A stretch of 64,000 nucleotides of DNA. Source: Paracoccaceae bacterium. Lineage in GTDB: Bacteria > Pseudomonadota > Alphaproteobacteria > Rhodobacterales > Rhodobacteraceae. The notes under the pieces were generated by a model. That model saw only the letters and a program-made list of their open reading frames with translations, did no database searches and had not been told where the DNA came from. Made by a program: the position numbers and the translations under genes. Positions 31,027-39,677 of this stretch are shown piece by piece (position 1 is the stretch's first letter; every line of letters starts with the position of its first letter). The stretch is from contig JAUYQR010000004.1 in assembly GCA_030697175.1 (NCBI GenBank), forward strand, positions 42,817-106,816, given 5' to 3'.

Positions 31027-32238
31027 ATGGATTTCGACAGCCACTTCAAAAGCCAACTCGATGCCCTCAAGGCCGAAGGCAACTACCGCGTCTTTGCCGA
31101 TCTCGAACGCAAGCGCGGCGCCTTCCCGCAGGCCGCCCGCCACAAGGATGGCCGCGTCGAAGAGGTCACCGTCTGGTGCTCGAACGATTACCTGACGATG
31201 GGGCATCACCCCGATGTCGTGCAGGCGATGGTCGATACCGTGCAGGCCTGCGGCACCGGCGCGGGCGGCACCCGCAACATCGGCGGCAACTCGGTGCACC
31301 ACCTTGAACTTGAACGCGAACTTGCCGACCTGCACGGCAAGGAACGCGCGCTTCTGTTCACCTCGGGCTACATCTCGAACTGGGCCGCGCTTTCCACCCT
31401 CGGCGCGCGCATCCCGAACGCGGTGATCCTGTCGGACGAAGGCAACCACGCCTCGATGATCGAGGGCATCCGCCATTCGCGTGCCGACAAGGCGCTGTGG
31501 CGCCACAACGACTGGCGCGACCTTGACCGCAAGCTGAAGGCCGTCGGCGACCGGCCCAAGATCGTGGCGTTCGAGTCCGTCTACTCGATGGACGGCGACG
31601 TGGCCCCGATCCGCGAGATCGTCGAGGTCTGCGAAGCCCACGGTGCCTTGTCCTACATCGACGAGGTTCACGCCGTCGGCATGTATGGCCCGCGCGGCGG
31701 CGGCGTCACCGAAGAACGCGGCCTTGCCCACCGCATCGACCTGATCGAAGGCACCCTTGGCAAGGCGTTCGGGGTGGTCGGCGGTTACATCACCGGCTCC
31801 AACAACCTGTGCGACTACATCCGCAGCTTTTCCTCCGGCTTCATCTTCACCACCGCGCTGCCCCCGGCCATCGCCGCCGCAGCCACCGCCTCGATCCGCC
31901 ACCTCAAGGGCTCCAGCGTCGAACGCGCCGCGCAAAAGGCCAATGTCGCCAAGGTCCGCAGACTGCTGGACCGCGCCGGCATCCCGCACATGGCCAACGA
32001 CAGCCACATCATCCCGGTGATGATCGGCGATCCGGTGAAGTGCCGGATGATCTCGGACATCCTGATGGCCGACTGGGGCATCTACGTCCAGCCGATCAAC
32101 TATCCGACCGTGCCGAAGGGAACCGAACGGCTGCGCATCACCCCCGGCCCGAACCATTCGGACGCCGACATCGACAAGCTGGTCACCGCGCTCACCGCTT
32201 TGTGGACCCGCTGCGCGATTTCCCACGCAGTCGCGTAA
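31027..32238 (+). CDS. hemA: 5-aminolevulinate synthase
   Basis: HemA condenses glycine and succinyl-CoA to 5-aminolevulinate, the first precursor of haem and bacteriochlorophyll in alphaproteobacteria. The 403-aa PLP enzyme has the conserved start of the family ([18 protein letters not shown]), GTRNIGGNS for CoA binding, and the PLP lysine Lys246 in [10 protein letters not shown] chose ATG 31027; a GTG at 31018 overlapping the puhE stop is the alternative. Placement in the superoperon links precursor supply to pigment synthesis. Confidence 0.96.
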   Translation: MDFDSHFKSQLDALKAEGNYRVFADLERKRGAFPQAARHKDGRVEEVTVWCSNDYLTMGHHPDVVQAMVDTVQACGTGAGGTRNIGGNSVHHLELERELADLHGKERALLFTSGYISNWAALSTLGARIPNAVILSDEGNHASMIEGIRHSRADKALWRHNDWRDLDRKLKAVGDRPKIVAFESVYSMDGDVAPIREIVEVCEAHGALSYIDEVHAVGMYGPRGGGVTEERGLAHRIDLIEGTLGKAFGVVGGYITGSNNLCDYIRSFSSGFIFTTALPPAIAAAATASIRHLKGSSVERAAQKANVAKVRRLLDRAGIPHMANDSHIIPVMIGDPVKCRMISDILMADWGIYVQPINYPTVPKGTERLRITPGPNHSDADIDKLVTALTALWTRCAISHAVA

Positions 32239-32269
32239 AATTGCGCGCTATCACCCTTGCCAAACGGCT

Positions 32270-32287
32270 TGTGGGCAACAGTATACA
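32270..32287 (+). promoter_or_regulatory. Possible PpsR/CrtJ site upstream of cycA
   Basis: TGTGGGCAACAGTATACA fits TGT-N12-ACA and ends in TATACA, which could serve as a -10 box (TTGCCA at 32257-32262 is a loosely spaced -35 candidate). It lies 29 nt upstream of the cycA ATG. The inner bases are less symmetric than in the crtA and ppaA sites, so the call is tentative. Confidence 0.5.
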
Positions 32288-32316
32288 GCCGTAATAAACC
32301 CCCGGGAGGATCCCCC

Positions 32317-32799
32317 ATGAGACTGACCCTGACCGCCCTCGCTGGCCTTACCTTCGCTGGCCTCGCCGCGCCCGCATTTGCCCAAGACATCGAAGCGGGG
32401 GCAAAGACCTTCAACCAGTGCCAGACCTGCCACGTCGTGCAGAACGAAGCCGGCGAAACCCTCGCCGGCAAGAACGCCAAGACCGGCCCGAACCTCTATG
32501 GCGTGGTCGGTCGTGTCGCAGGCTCGCTCGAAGGCTTCAAATATGGCGCCGGGATCGAAGAGCTGAAGGCCACCGGCTACGTCTGGACCGAGGCTGATCT
32601 TGCCGTCTACGTGCAGGATCCGACCAAGTTCCTGGTCGAAAAGACCGGCGACAAGAAGGCCAAGTCGAAGATGATGTTCAAGCTGAAGAAGGAAGAAGAC
32701 GCCAAGAACGTGGTCGCCTTCCTCGCCTCGCTTGCCCCCGCCGCCGATGCCGCAGCGACCGACGCTGCCGCCCCGGCCGAAGGCGCCGTCACCGAATAG
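32317..32799 (+). CDS. cycA: Cytochrome c2
   Basis: Cytochrome c2 is the periplasmic carrier that re-reduces the photo-oxidised reaction centre. The 160-aa precursor has a signal peptide (cleavage expected after AFA, residue 22), the haem motif CQTCH (Cys35, Cys38, His39) and a Met ligand in KSKMMF (about 119-120). It ends in an Ala/Pro-rich tail of about 20 residues not typical of the core fold. GGGAGGA lies 7 nt before the ATG. It closes the photosynthesis run and may have its own PpsR-type promoter. Confidence 0.95.
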   Translation: MRLTLTALAGLTFAGLAAPAFAQDIEAGAKTFNQCQTCHVVQNEAGETLAGKNAKTGPNLYGVVGRVAGSLEGFKYGAGIEELKATGYVWTEADLAVYVQDPTKFLVEKTGDKKAKSKMMFKLKKEEDAKNVVAFLASLAPAADAAATDAAAPAEGAVTE

Positions 32800-32830
32800 G
32801 CCACCACTTCTCCGCCCGCACGGACGGACA

Positions 32831-32872
32831 CCACCCTCCCCCCCGCGTGGGGGAGGGATGGGGTGGGGGGGG
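32831..32872 (+). terminator. G/C-run inverted repeat after cycA
   Basis: CCCTCCCCC and GGGGGAGGG (about 32834-32857) form a 9-bp stem, followed by TGGGGTGGGGGGGGG. It lies 32 nt past the cycA stop in the convergent cycA-ureG gap and matches the right half of the element inside bchN. It probably ends the superoperon transcript. Confidence 0.6.
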
Positions 32873-32963
32873 GCGCGACGATGGCCCCGACGCAAGCCGT
32901 CAAAGCCTTGCCAAATCCTTAACCCGCACCGCTAACGCCTTGATCCGGCTGGACCGGCGCCCC

Positions 32964-32980
32964 TGTCCCACCGTGGGACA
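32964..32980. terminator. 17-bp palindrome 3' of ureG
   Basis: TGTCCCACCGTGGGACA lies immediately beyond the ureG stop codon (32983-32981, minus strand). It is the second of three copies in this window, all directly 3' of minus-strand operon ends. Confidence 0.6.
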
Positions 32981-33607
32981 TCAGGTCAGCACCAGCCCGC
33001 CCTCGGTTTCCAGAAACCGCACCACCTGATCAATCCCGACGCCCTGCCGCACCCGCGCCATCACATAGGGCCGCTCCCCCCGAGCGCGTTTCGTGTCAGC
33101 CTCCAGCATCTCCAGATCGACCCCGACATAGGGCGCAAGATCGGTCTTGTTGACCACCAGCAGATCCGACCGCGTCACCCCCGGCCCCCGCTTTCGCGGA
33201 ATGTCCTGCCCCGCCGCCGTGTCGATCACATAGATCGACAGGTCCGCCAGTTCCGGACTGAAGGTCGCCGCCAGATTGTCCCCGCCGCTCTCGATCAGGA
33301 TCAGGTCAAGGTCGGCAAACGCCCGCCGCAACTCCGCCACCGCCGCCAGATTGATGGATGCATCCTCCCGGATCGCGGTGTGCGGGCAGCCCCCTGTCTC
33401 CACCCCCCGGATGCGGTCGAGGGGCAGCACCTGCGCCCGCATCAGATACTCCGCATCCTCGCGGGTATAGATATCGTTGGTAATCACCGCCATCGAACAG
33501 CGCCCCGCCAGCGCCCGGCACAGCGCTTCGGTCAGACTGGTCTTGCCGGCGCCCACCGGCCCGCCGATCCCCACCTTCAACGGCCCGTTCTTGGATTGGG
33601 TGGTCAT
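32981..33607 (-). CDS. ureG: Urease accessory GTPase UreG
   Basis: UreG is the GTPase that drives nickel insertion and lysine carbamylation of urease. The 208-aa protein has the P-loop [17 protein letters not shown] and the nickel-relay motif GCPHTAIR. Its ATG at 33607 overlaps the ureF stop as ATGA. It is the last gene of the urease set and is followed directly by a 17-bp palindrome. Confidence 0.96.
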   Translation of the reverse strand: MTTQSKNGPLKVGIGGPVGAGKTSLTEALCRALAGRCSMAVITNDIYTREDAEYLMRAQVLPLDRIRGVETGGCPHTAIREDASINLAAVAELRRAFADLDLILIESGGDNLAATFSPELADLSIYVIDTAAGQDIPRKRGPGVTRSDLLVVNKTDLAPYVGVDLEMLEADTKRARGERPYVMARVRQGVGIDQVVRFLETEGGLVLT

Positions 33608-34236
33608 GTCCGGAATATCCTCACATCCATATCCTCATGCCGCATCGCCGCCAGATCCGCGCCGAACGCCGCCGTCCCGATATCGTCCAGCCCCGCCGCC
33701 GCCGCCCACTCCGCAACCTCGCCGATCACCGGATGCACCCCCGCCAGCACGCCCTGCCCCTCGGTCTGGCCCAAGGGCACGAACCGCGTCGCGACCGCCA
33801 CCAGGTTCCCGGCAAAGCCGTGCAGATAGACCCCGATCACATCCTCCACCGGCATCTCCAACCCCGCCGCCGCCTCGCCCACCGCCACCGGCAGAACCCG
33901 TGCCGGCAGGTCGCGCCCGGTCAGCCCCGCCACGGTCCGCGCAAAGGCCGCGCCCTGATCCACCGTCTCCATCAGCCGCTCGCGCGACCCCGCCAACGCC
34001 CGGCCAAAGGCATCGAGGCCCGCATGGTCCGCCCCGGGCCGCAGCGCCTCGGCCAGCAGCACCGCATCCGCCTGCCCAGCCCCAAAGCGCAGCACATCGC
34101 CGATCCATGCCTGCACGCCGGCGGCAGTCCGCATACCGCCCGCCATCGCCCATTCCATCCCGTGCGAATAGGCAAAGCCGCCGGTCGGAAACGCCGGTGA
34201 CAGCCATTGCACCAGCGTCAGAAGATCAGTGCGCAT
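33604..34236 (-). CDS. ureF: Urease accessory protein UreF
   Basis: UreF binds apo-urease with UreD and gates the UreG GTPase during metallocentre assembly. The 210-aa protein shows the family start [26 protein letters not shown] and an all-helical composition. It overlaps ureE by 11 nt and ureG by 4 nt, so the ureEFG accessory genes are translationally coupled. Confidence 0.94.
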   Translation of the reverse strand: MRTDLLTLVQWLSPAFPTGGFAYSHGMEWAMAGGMRTAAGVQAWIGDVLRFGAGQADAVLLAEALRPGADHAGLDAFGRALAGSRERLMETVDQGAAFARTVAGLTGRDLPARVLPVAVGEAAAGLEMPVEDVIGVYLHGFAGNLVAVATRFVPLGQTEGQGVLAGVHPVIGEVAEWAAAAGLDDIGTAAFGADLAAMRHEDMDVRIFRT

Positions 34237-34672
34237 GTCCCATCGTGCGCCCCAGTCCGTAGGCGCCCCCCTCCGGCGTGAACGGCGCCTCGGCTGGCGT
34301 CACCGTCGCGCCAAGGCCCCGCAGCATGTCGGCCAGCACATGGTCGGCCCGGATCACCAGCCGGTCCGCCTCGACCTGGCAGGACGTGTGGCGATTGCCG
34401 ATGTGCCAGGCCAGCCGCGTCAGGTCCCCCGTCACCACCAGCACCGCCTCGCTTGCCGCAGCGACCTCGACCAGCCGCCCGTCCGACAGCTCGAACGCAT
34501 CGCCCGCCAGCACATTCGTCGTCTCGGCCAGATCGACCAGGAACCCCTCGCCCGCCGCCGTGACCAGCCGCTTGCGGCGCAGGAACCGCTCGTCATACCC
34601 CAAGATCACCCGCGCCGTCGCCAGCCGAGGCCAGTTGCCCGCGCGGTGAAGTGTCTGTGCCGCCAAACTCAT
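34226..34672 (-). CDS. ureE: Urease accessory nickel chaperone UreE
   Basis: UreE delivers nickel to the urease assembly complex. The 148-aa protein has the UreE N-terminal domain (YDERFLRRKRLVT) and the metal-binding segment LAWHIGNRHTSCQVE. The C-terminal tail is short (GRTMGHAH) with only two histidines, unlike the His-rich tails of some homologues. It is separated from ureC by a 250-nt gap that holds a plus-strand gene. Confidence 0.93.
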   Translation of the reverse strand: MSLAAQTLHRAGNWPRLATARVILGYDERFLRRKRLVTAAGEGFLVDLAETTNVLAGDAFELSDGRLVEVAAASEAVLVVTGDLTRLAWHIGNRHTSCQVEADRLVIRADHVLADMLRGLGATVTPAEAPFTPEGGAYGLGRTMGHAH

Positions 34673-34741
34673 CGACCTGCCTTTGCGAAAAATTCACGAA
34701 TCGGGGGGATGCTGATCCCAAGGACCAAAGGAGCATCAGAC

Positions 34742-34915
34742 ATGACCAGACTTGCCCTCGCCGATGAACTGGCCGAAATCCGGGCCGAAATCGCCCGCCT
34801 GCAAAAGCGCGAAGAAACGCTTGCCACGATGGCGAAGAATTTTCCCGTCATTCCGGTGTTCCGCCGTGGCTGGCCGCTGAGCCGTGATCCGCAAAAGGGT
34901 GCCGCCCACGTCTGA
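34742..34915 (+). CDS. 57-aa coiled-coil protein gene antisense within the urease cluster
   Basis: The ATG at 34742 has a strong ribosome site (AAAGGAG, 34727-34733) 8 nt upstream. The 57-aa product begins MTRLALADELAEIRAEIARL, a heptad-like amphipathic helix, and ends in a basic, Pro/Gly-containing tail (FRRGWPLSRDP). It is the only plus-strand gene among minus-strand urease genes, filling the space between ureC and ureE, and it stops 7 nt before the ureC stop. I do not recognise its family and cannot give a function. The SD and the coherent helix argue for a real gene. Confidence 0.65.
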   Translation: MTRLALADELAEIRAEIARLQKREETLATMAKNFPVIPVFRRGWPLSRDPQKGAAHV

Positions 34916-34922
34916 TCCACCC

Positions 34923-36665
34923 TCAATACAGAAAATACCGCTGCGCCAGCGGCAATTCGCGGGCCGGTTCGCAGGTCAGAAGCACTCCGTCCGCGCGAAC
35001 CTCATACGTCTCGGGATCGACTTCGATCAAAGGCGTCGCCGCGTTCAGCTTCATGTCGGATTTGCCGATCCCCCGGCACCCTTCCACCGCCACGGTTTCC
35101 TTCGCCAACCCGTAGGCGTGGCGGACATCGGCCTCTTGCGCGGCGCCAGACACGAAAACCACCGCGTTGCGCTCCACGCTGCGGCCGTAAGCACCGAACA
35201 TCGGCCGCGTATGCACCGGCTGCGGCGTCGGGATCGAGGCGTTCGGGTCGCCCATCTGCGCCACCACGATGCAGCCACCCAGCAGCACCATTTCGGGCTT
35301 TGCGCCAAAGAACGCCGGCGACCACAGCACAAGGTCGGCCCGCTTGCCCACCTCGACCGACCCGATATGGCGGCTGATCCCGTGCGCAATCGCCGGGTTG
35401 ATGGTGTATTTCGCGACATAGCGCTTCACGCGCAGATTGTCGTTTTCGCCCGTCTCGCCCTCCAGCCGTCCACGCTGCACCTTCATCTTGTGCGCCGTCT
35501 GCCAGGTGCGGGTGATCACCTCGCCCACCCGCCCCATCGCCTGACTGTCCGACGAGATCACCGAAAACGCGCCCAGATCGTGCAGGATATCCTCCGCCGC
35601 GATCGTCTCGCGCCGGATGCGGCTTTCGGCAAAGGCCACATCCTCCGGCACCCGGCGGTCAAGGTGGTGGCAGACCATCAGCATATCCAGATGCTCTTCG
35701 ATGGTGTTGACCGTGTAGGGCATCGTCGGGTTCGTCGACGACGGGATCACGTTCTGCGAACTCACCACCTTGATGATGTCCGGCGCATGGCCGCCGCCCG
35801 CACCTTCGGTATGGAAGGCATGGATCGTCCGGCCCCGGATCGCCGCCAGCGTGTTCTCGACAAAGCCACTTTCATTCAGCGTGTCGGTGTGAATCATCAC
35901 CTGCACATCCATCGCATCCGCCACCGTCAGGCAGCAGTCGATGGCACCGGGCGTGGTGCCCCAATCCTCGTGCAGCTTCAGGCTCGACGCGCCCGCCCGC
36001 ACCTGTTCCTCCAGCGCAGCAGGCAAGGACGCATTGCCCTTTCCCGCAAACGCAAGGTTCATCGGAAACGCATCCGCCGCCTGCATCATCCGCGCCAGAT
36101 GCCAGGGCCCCGGCGTGCAGGTGGTGGCCAGCGTGCCATGCGCCGGCCCCGTGCCGCCGCCAAGCATGGTGGTGATCCCCGAATGCAGCGCGTCGTCGAT
36201 CTGCTGGGGGGCGATGAAGTGGATATGCGCGTCCATCCCCCCGGCGGTCAAGATGCGCCCCTCGCCCGCGATGATTTCCGTCCCCGGCCCGATGATGACA
36301 TCGACCCCGGCTTGTGTGTCGGGGTTCCCGGCCTTGCCGATCCTGGCGATCCGGCCATCGCGCAGGCCCAGATCCGCCTTCACGATCCCGGTCCAGTCCA
36401 CGATCAGCGCGTTGGTGATCACGGTGTCCATCGCGCCGTCCGCGCGGGTGATCTGGCTTTGCCCCATCCCGTCGCGGATCACCTTGCCGCCGCCGAACTT
36501 CACCTCGTCGCCGTAGCGCAACGCATTGGCCCCCCCCGCGCTGCGCTCGGCAATAAGGTCACGCTCGACCTCGATGATCAGGTCGGTGTCGCCCAGCCGG
36601 ACCTTGTCGCCCACCGTGGGGCCATACATGTCGGCATAGGTCTTGCGGCTGATCGTGGCGGGCAT
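34923..36665 (-). CDS. ureC: Urease alpha subunit
   Basis: UreC carries the dinickel centre that hydrolyses urea to ammonia and carbamate. The 580-aa protein has all expected ligands: His147 and His149 (AHIHF), carbamylated Lys230 ([10 protein letters not shown]), His259 (MIHTDT), His285 ([10 protein letters not shown]) and Asp373 (SSDSQAMGR), with the flap Cys332-His333. Length is about 10 residues above the family norm because of small insertions. It lies 10 nt downstream of an AhpD-like gene rather than directly after ureB, which is unusual. Confidence 0.97.
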   Translation of the reverse strand: MPATISRKTYADMYGPTVGDKVRLGDTDLIIEVERDLIAERSAGGANALRYGDEVKFGGGKVIRDGMGQSQITRADGAMDTVITNALIVDWTGIVKADLGLRDGRIARIGKAGNPDTQAGVDVIIGPGTEIIAGEGRILTAGGMDAHIHFIAPQQIDDALHSGITTMLGGGTGPAHGTLATTCTPGPWHLARMMQAADAFPMNLAFAGKGNASLPAALEEQVRAGASSLKLHEDWGTTPGAIDCCLTVADAMDVQVMIHTDTLNESGFVENTLAAIRGRTIHAFHTEGAGGGHAPDIIKVVSSQNVIPSSTNPTMPYTVNTIEEHLDMLMVCHHLDRRVPEDVAFAESRIRRETIAAEDILHDLGAFSVISSDSQAMGRVGEVITRTWQTAHKMKVQRGRLEGETGENDNLRVKRYVAKYTINPAIAHGISRHIGSVEVGKRADLVLWSPAFFGAKPEMVLLGGCIVVAQMGDPNASIPTPQPVHTRPMFGAYGRSVERNAVVFVSGAAQEADVRHAYGLAKETVAVEGCRGIGKSDMKLNAATPLIEVDPETYEVRADGVLLTCEPARELPLAQRYFLY

Positions 36666-36675
36666 CTTCGGTCCT

Positions 36676-37071
36676 TTATGTCAGAAAGCGGTCGTCAACG
36701 GGCACCTGCAACGCCGTCGCAAGGGCGTTCGTCTGGGCCGCCATCGCAATCACGGCCGGCATTTCGCCATGTATCGCGTCGGTCATGCCCTTGGCGTGTG
36801 CCGCCGCGGTATGGGAATGCACGCAATAGCTGCACCCGTTGACGGTGGACACCGCGCCATAGATCAACGCGTTGACCAACGGGTCAAGCGCGCCCGGTGC
36901 CATCACCGCCTGCGCCCGCTCCCACGTTGCACGCAACGCCGCCGGGTCATGCGCCAGTGCGCGCCAGAAGCTGTTCACGTAATCCGTCTGCCGCTTGGCC
37001 CGGATATCGTCAAGGACGGCGAGGGCTTCCGCCCCCGCCTCTTCGTCCGACAAAAGCGGGACTGTCGCCAT
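36676..37071 (-). CDS. AhpD-like carboxymuconolactone decarboxylase family protein
   Basis: The 131-aa protein has the AhpD/CMD-family redox motif CSYCVHSH (Cys80, Cys83, His87) in a helical fold. Family members act as peroxidase partners or gamma-carboxymuconolactone decarboxylases. I chose ATG 37071 ([13 protein letters not shown]); the longer frame overlaps the upstream gene. It sits between a cyclase-family hydrolase and ureC, 13 and 10 nt away, so it is cotranscribed with urease. A redox or peroxidase role is family knowledge, and its link to urea metabolism is unknown. Confidence 0.82.
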   Translation of the reverse strand: MATVPLLSDEEAGAEALAVLDDIRAKRQTDYVNSFWRALAHDPAALRATWERAQAVMAPGALDPLVNALIYGAVSTVNGCSYCVHSHTAAAHAKGMTDAIHGEMPAVIAMAAQTNALATALQVPVDDRFLT

Positions 37072-37084
37072 CAGACCAGCGCCA

Positions 37085-37897
37085 TCAGACCAGCGCCAGC
37101 ACACGCGCGGGGCCACCGGTGCCGCCCGCATGCTTTGGCGCGCCGACCATCACGGTCGCGCCCGATGCCGGCAGCCCCTCAAGGTTCGCGAGGTTTTCAA
37201 TTCCGTAGCGTCCCCCCGGCAACCAGGAAAAATGCACCACAAAATCCGCCGAATTGCCGGGGTCCAGCGACAGCGTGTCCACCCCGATGCAGGCAACCTC
37301 CATCCCCGCCAGCATATCCGTCGCGGCCTTGGAAAAGCCGGGGAAGGCAAACTTGCCGTCGGGCGTGTTGCGATAAAGCGGGTCGCCCACCTTCGCCCCC
37401 CAGCCGGAATTCATCGCCACACAGGCCCCCGCCGGAATCTCGCCGTTGGCCGAAACCCAGGCCTCGAGATCGGCCGGTTCGACCATCGCGTTGGCATCCT
37501 CGGCCGCCTTCGCCTTGATATCCACGATGCACAGCGGGCAGACGAGGCTTTCGACCGGCAGCTCTGCCACCGAAGCGCCATCCTCGCTGAAATGCAACGG
37601 CGCGTCGATGTGCGTGCCGGTGTGTTCAAAGATCGTCAGCTTCCACAACTGGTAGCCCGCGTCGGCAAACTTCACCGCAGGCTCATAGATGATCCCCGGC
37701 TTGCCGTCGAAGGTCGGAAATGCCCCGTCATAGGCATGGGTCAGGTCCACCACCTTTGACGCCTGCGCCATCGCCGGGCGCGCGGACATCAACCCCGCCG
37801 CCCCCGTCGCCAACCCCAGCGCGGCGGCAGACCGAAACAGCCCCCTGCGGCTCAACAGTCCTTGCTTCACGTTCTCGATCACACAGGCGTGGCACAT
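37085..37897 (-). CDS. Cyclase-family metal hydrolase, probably Tat-exported, inside the urease operon
   Basis: The 270-aa protein belongs to the kynurenine formamidase/cyclase family, with the metal motif HTGTHIDAPLHF near residue 92. A twin-arginine signal is present: SRRGLFRSAA followed by a hydrophobic stretch and PAMAQA as a likely cleavage site (about residue 45). The enzymes of this family hydrolyse amide or ester bonds in formylkynurenine, isatin and related ring compounds; the substrate here is unknown. It lies 24 nt from ureB and 13 nt from the AhpD-like gene, so it is part of the urease transcript. Confidence 0.85.
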   Translation of the reverse strand: MCHACVIENVKQGLLSRRGLFRSAAALGLATGAAGLMSARPAMAQASKVVDLTHAYDGAFPTFDGKPGIIYEPAVKFADAGYQLWKLTIFEHTGTHIDAPLHFSEDGASVAELPVESLVCPLCIVDIKAKAAEDANAMVEPADLEAWVSANGEIPAGACVAMNSGWGAKVGDPLYRNTPDGKFAFPGFSKAATDMLAGMEVACIGVDTLSLDPGNSADFVVHFSWLPGGRYGIENLANLEGLPASGATVMVGAPKHAGGTGGPARVLALV

Positions 37898-37921
37898 GGC
37901 AGTCTCCTGTTGTTGCGGGGT

Positions 37922-38227
37922 TTACAGCGGACCCATGATTTTCTGATTGAAACCAAACACCTTGCGATCCCCGGCATAGGGCACCAGCCGCACTTCGCGG
38001 CGTTGTCCCGGCTCGAACCGCACCGCAGTGCCTGCCGCTATGTCCAGCCGCTTGCCCCGGGCCGCGGTGCGGTCAAACTCCAACCCGGGGTTGGTTTCGG
38101 CAAAGTGGTAATGGCTGCCCACCTGCACCGGGCGGTCGCCGGTGTTGGCGACCATCAGCACCGTCACCTCGGCACCCTCGTTCAGCACCAGGTCGCCGTC
38201 GGCGGGAAAGATCTCTCCCGGTATCAT
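37922..38227 (-). CDS. ureB: Urease beta subunit
   Basis: UreB is a structural subunit of urease. The 101-aa protein starts [13 protein letters not shown] and has the conserved segments [19 protein letters not shown] and [21 protein letters not shown]. The ATG at 38227 overlaps the stop of a 53-aa ORF as ATGA, so ureB is translationally coupled to that peptide rather than directly to ureA. Confidence 0.96.
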   Translation of the reverse strand: MIPGEIFPADGDLVLNEGAEVTVLMVANTGDRPVQVGSHYHFAETNPGLEFDRTAARGKRLDIAAGTAVRFEPGQRREVRLVPYAGDRKVFGFNQKIMGPL

Positions 38228-38385
38228 TTGCGGCCCCGAAGCCGCGCGATCACCACCCCGCCCAGCACGCCCACCAGAAGGGCCGCGACCCAGGCAAGGT
38301 CCACCCCATGCGGGTGGTGGTGCAGGCCGGGGTCTGCCAGCGCGGGCGTGGCAAGGAACACTCCAGGAAACAGCATACGGCTCAT
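38224..38385 (-). CDS. 53-aa His-rich membrane peptide between ureA and ureB
   Basis: Translation from ATG 38385 gives a 53-aa peptide: a signal-like start ([20 protein letters not shown]), the histidine cluster [10 protein letters not shown], a single hydrophobic helix (about residues 29-47) and a basic end (ARLRGRK). It begins 3 nt after the ureA stop and its TGA overlaps the ureB ATG. The predicted topology puts the histidines outside the cytoplasmic membrane with a cytoplasmic basic anchor. I do not recognise a named family. A nickel-related role is plausible from the histidines and context but is inference. Confidence 0.75.
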   Translation of the reverse strand: MSRMLFPGVFLATPALADPGLHHHPHGVDLAWVAALLVGVLGGVVIARLRGRK

Positions 38386-38388
38386 GGG

Positions 38389-38697
38389 TCAGCCCTCTCG
38401 GATCGGGTGGTGAACGGTGACGAGTTTGGTGCCATCGGGAAACGTCGCCTCGACCTGCACCGAATGGATCATCTCGGGGATGCCAGCCATGCACTGACCG
38501 GCCGTGATGACATGCGCGCCCGCCTCCATCAGGTCGGCGACCGACCGGCCATCGCGCGCGCCTTCCACGACGAAATCGCTGATCAGCGCAATCGCCTCGG
38601 GGTGGTTCAGCTTGACCCCCCGCGCCAGCCGCCCGCGCGCAACCATCGCGGCCACGCTGACCAGCAGCTTGTCCTTTTCCCGTGGCGTCAGGTTCAT
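38389..38697 (-). CDS. ureA: Urease gamma subunit
   Basis: UreA is the small structural subunit of urease. The 102-aa protein has the family start [13 protein letters not shown] and conserved [29 protein letters not shown] sequence. The ATG at 38697 lies 10 nt from the ureD stop; the longer frame overlaps ureD and is rejected. It ends 3 nt before the 53-aa peptide gene. Confidence 0.96.
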   Translation of the reverse strand: MNLTPREKDKLLVSVAAMVARGRLARGVKLNHPEAIALISDFVVEGARDGRSVADLMEAGAHVITAGQCMAGIPEMIHSVQVEATFPDGTKLVTVHHPIREG

Positions 38698-38707
38698 CGT
38701 CGCTCCC

Positions 38708-39535
38708 TCACATCTGCCAGACGCGCGGCAAGGGTCGCCCCGACCGCAGCACCGCAAGCGCCCGCACGATCTGCCGGCGCAGCGGCCAGCCATCCGCCGC
38801 CGTCATCCGCACGACCAACTTCCCGTCAAACGCCGACGCGGCGGCAGTAACCCCGTCGTCGTCCAACACGGCGCGCAAGGGGGCCAGCGCATCGCCCAGC
38901 CCGGTGCCAAGCCCCGCGCCCACCATCACGATCGTCGCAAACGCGCGCGCACCATCAAGGCCGGCGGCCCCGGCACAAAGTGCCGCATCGCCCAGCCCCA
39001 AAGGCTCCACCGACACAGGCTTGCCACCGCGCCAGATTTCACGCCGGTCGCGGAACACCACGCGGCCCACCGTCTCGCCCATCGCGGCACGGCCCAGAAC
39101 CACCGCCTCCAGCGCAAGGCACCCCGCCCCTTCGCCCAGATCAATCCGCGTTCGCCGCTCCAGCCGCGCGCCATCGAACAGGATCGTCTCCTGCGGCACC
39201 CAATCCAGCCAGCCACCAGGCCCGACCGTCAGCGCCACATCCATCCGCGCACTCGCGCCATCGGCCCGATACGCCCGCTCCGCCGTCTGCGTCGTCGCCA
39301 CCGCAACGCCGCCTTGCAGCGCCAGCGCATAGCGCAGCCGGTCATCCGAGGTCAGCCCGCCCGAGGTGTTCAGAAACACCACCTCCGGCACCGCGCCCAC
39401 CTGTGGCAGGATCGCCTTGGCCGATCCCGTCTGCCGCAAGTCCTGCAGCCGCACGCGCCCATCCCGACAGGCAAGGCCGACAAACGCCTCGCCCTTGGCG
39501 CGCTGCATCACTGGAAAACGGCTGATCGCGGTCAT
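38708..39535 (-). CDS. ureD: Urease accessory protein UreD
   Basis: UreD is the chaperone that first binds apo-urease and recruits UreF and UreG. The 275-aa protein shows family features such as [14 protein letters not shown] and [15 protein letters not shown] [13 protein letters not shown] good ribosome site (GAGGAG) lies about 6 nt before ATG 39535, which is preferred to the upstream in-frame start at 39637. It is the first gene of the urease transcript, in the conserved ureD-ureA order. Confidence 0.94.
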   Translation of the reverse strand: MTAISRFPVMQRAKGEAFVGLACRDGRVRLQDLRQTGSAKAILPQVGAVPEVVFLNTSGGLTSDDRLRYALALQGGVAVATTQTAERAYRADGASARMDVALTVGPGGWLDWVPQETILFDGARLERRTRIDLGEGAGCLALEAVVLGRAAMGETVGRVVFRDRREIWRGGKPVSVEPLGLGDAALCAGAAGLDGARAFATIVMVGAGLGTGLGDALAPLRAVLDDDGVTAAASAFDGKLVVRMTAADGWPLRRQIVRALAVLRSGRPLPRVWQM

Positions 39536-39625
39536 CGGCACTCCTCGCGCCAACTGTCCGGCGGCGAGGTTGCAAGTGGCAACCGGGTGCGCGACCGTCA
39601 CAAGCGCGGCGCCCCTTTCCCCACC

Positions 39626-39652
39626 CGGTTCGCCCAACGGTTGGGCAAACCG
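39626..39652 (-). terminator. Stem-loop between phosphomannomutase gene and ureD
   Basis: GCCCAAC-G-GTTGGGC (39632-39646) is extended by CGGTT and AACCG across one mismatch. It follows the stop of the phosphomannomutase gene by 26 nt and lies 91 nt before ureD, so it probably separates the sulfonate and urease transcripts. There is no clear T run. Confidence 0.5.
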
Positions 39653-39677
39653 CCCAATTTCGCAGCGGCGGGTGAAC

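Noticed and set aside
34232..34252. A fourth copy of the 17-bp palindrome near TGTCCCATCGTGCGC
   Set aside because: It lies inside the ureE/ureF overlap and its right arm does not match, so it is chance similarity.
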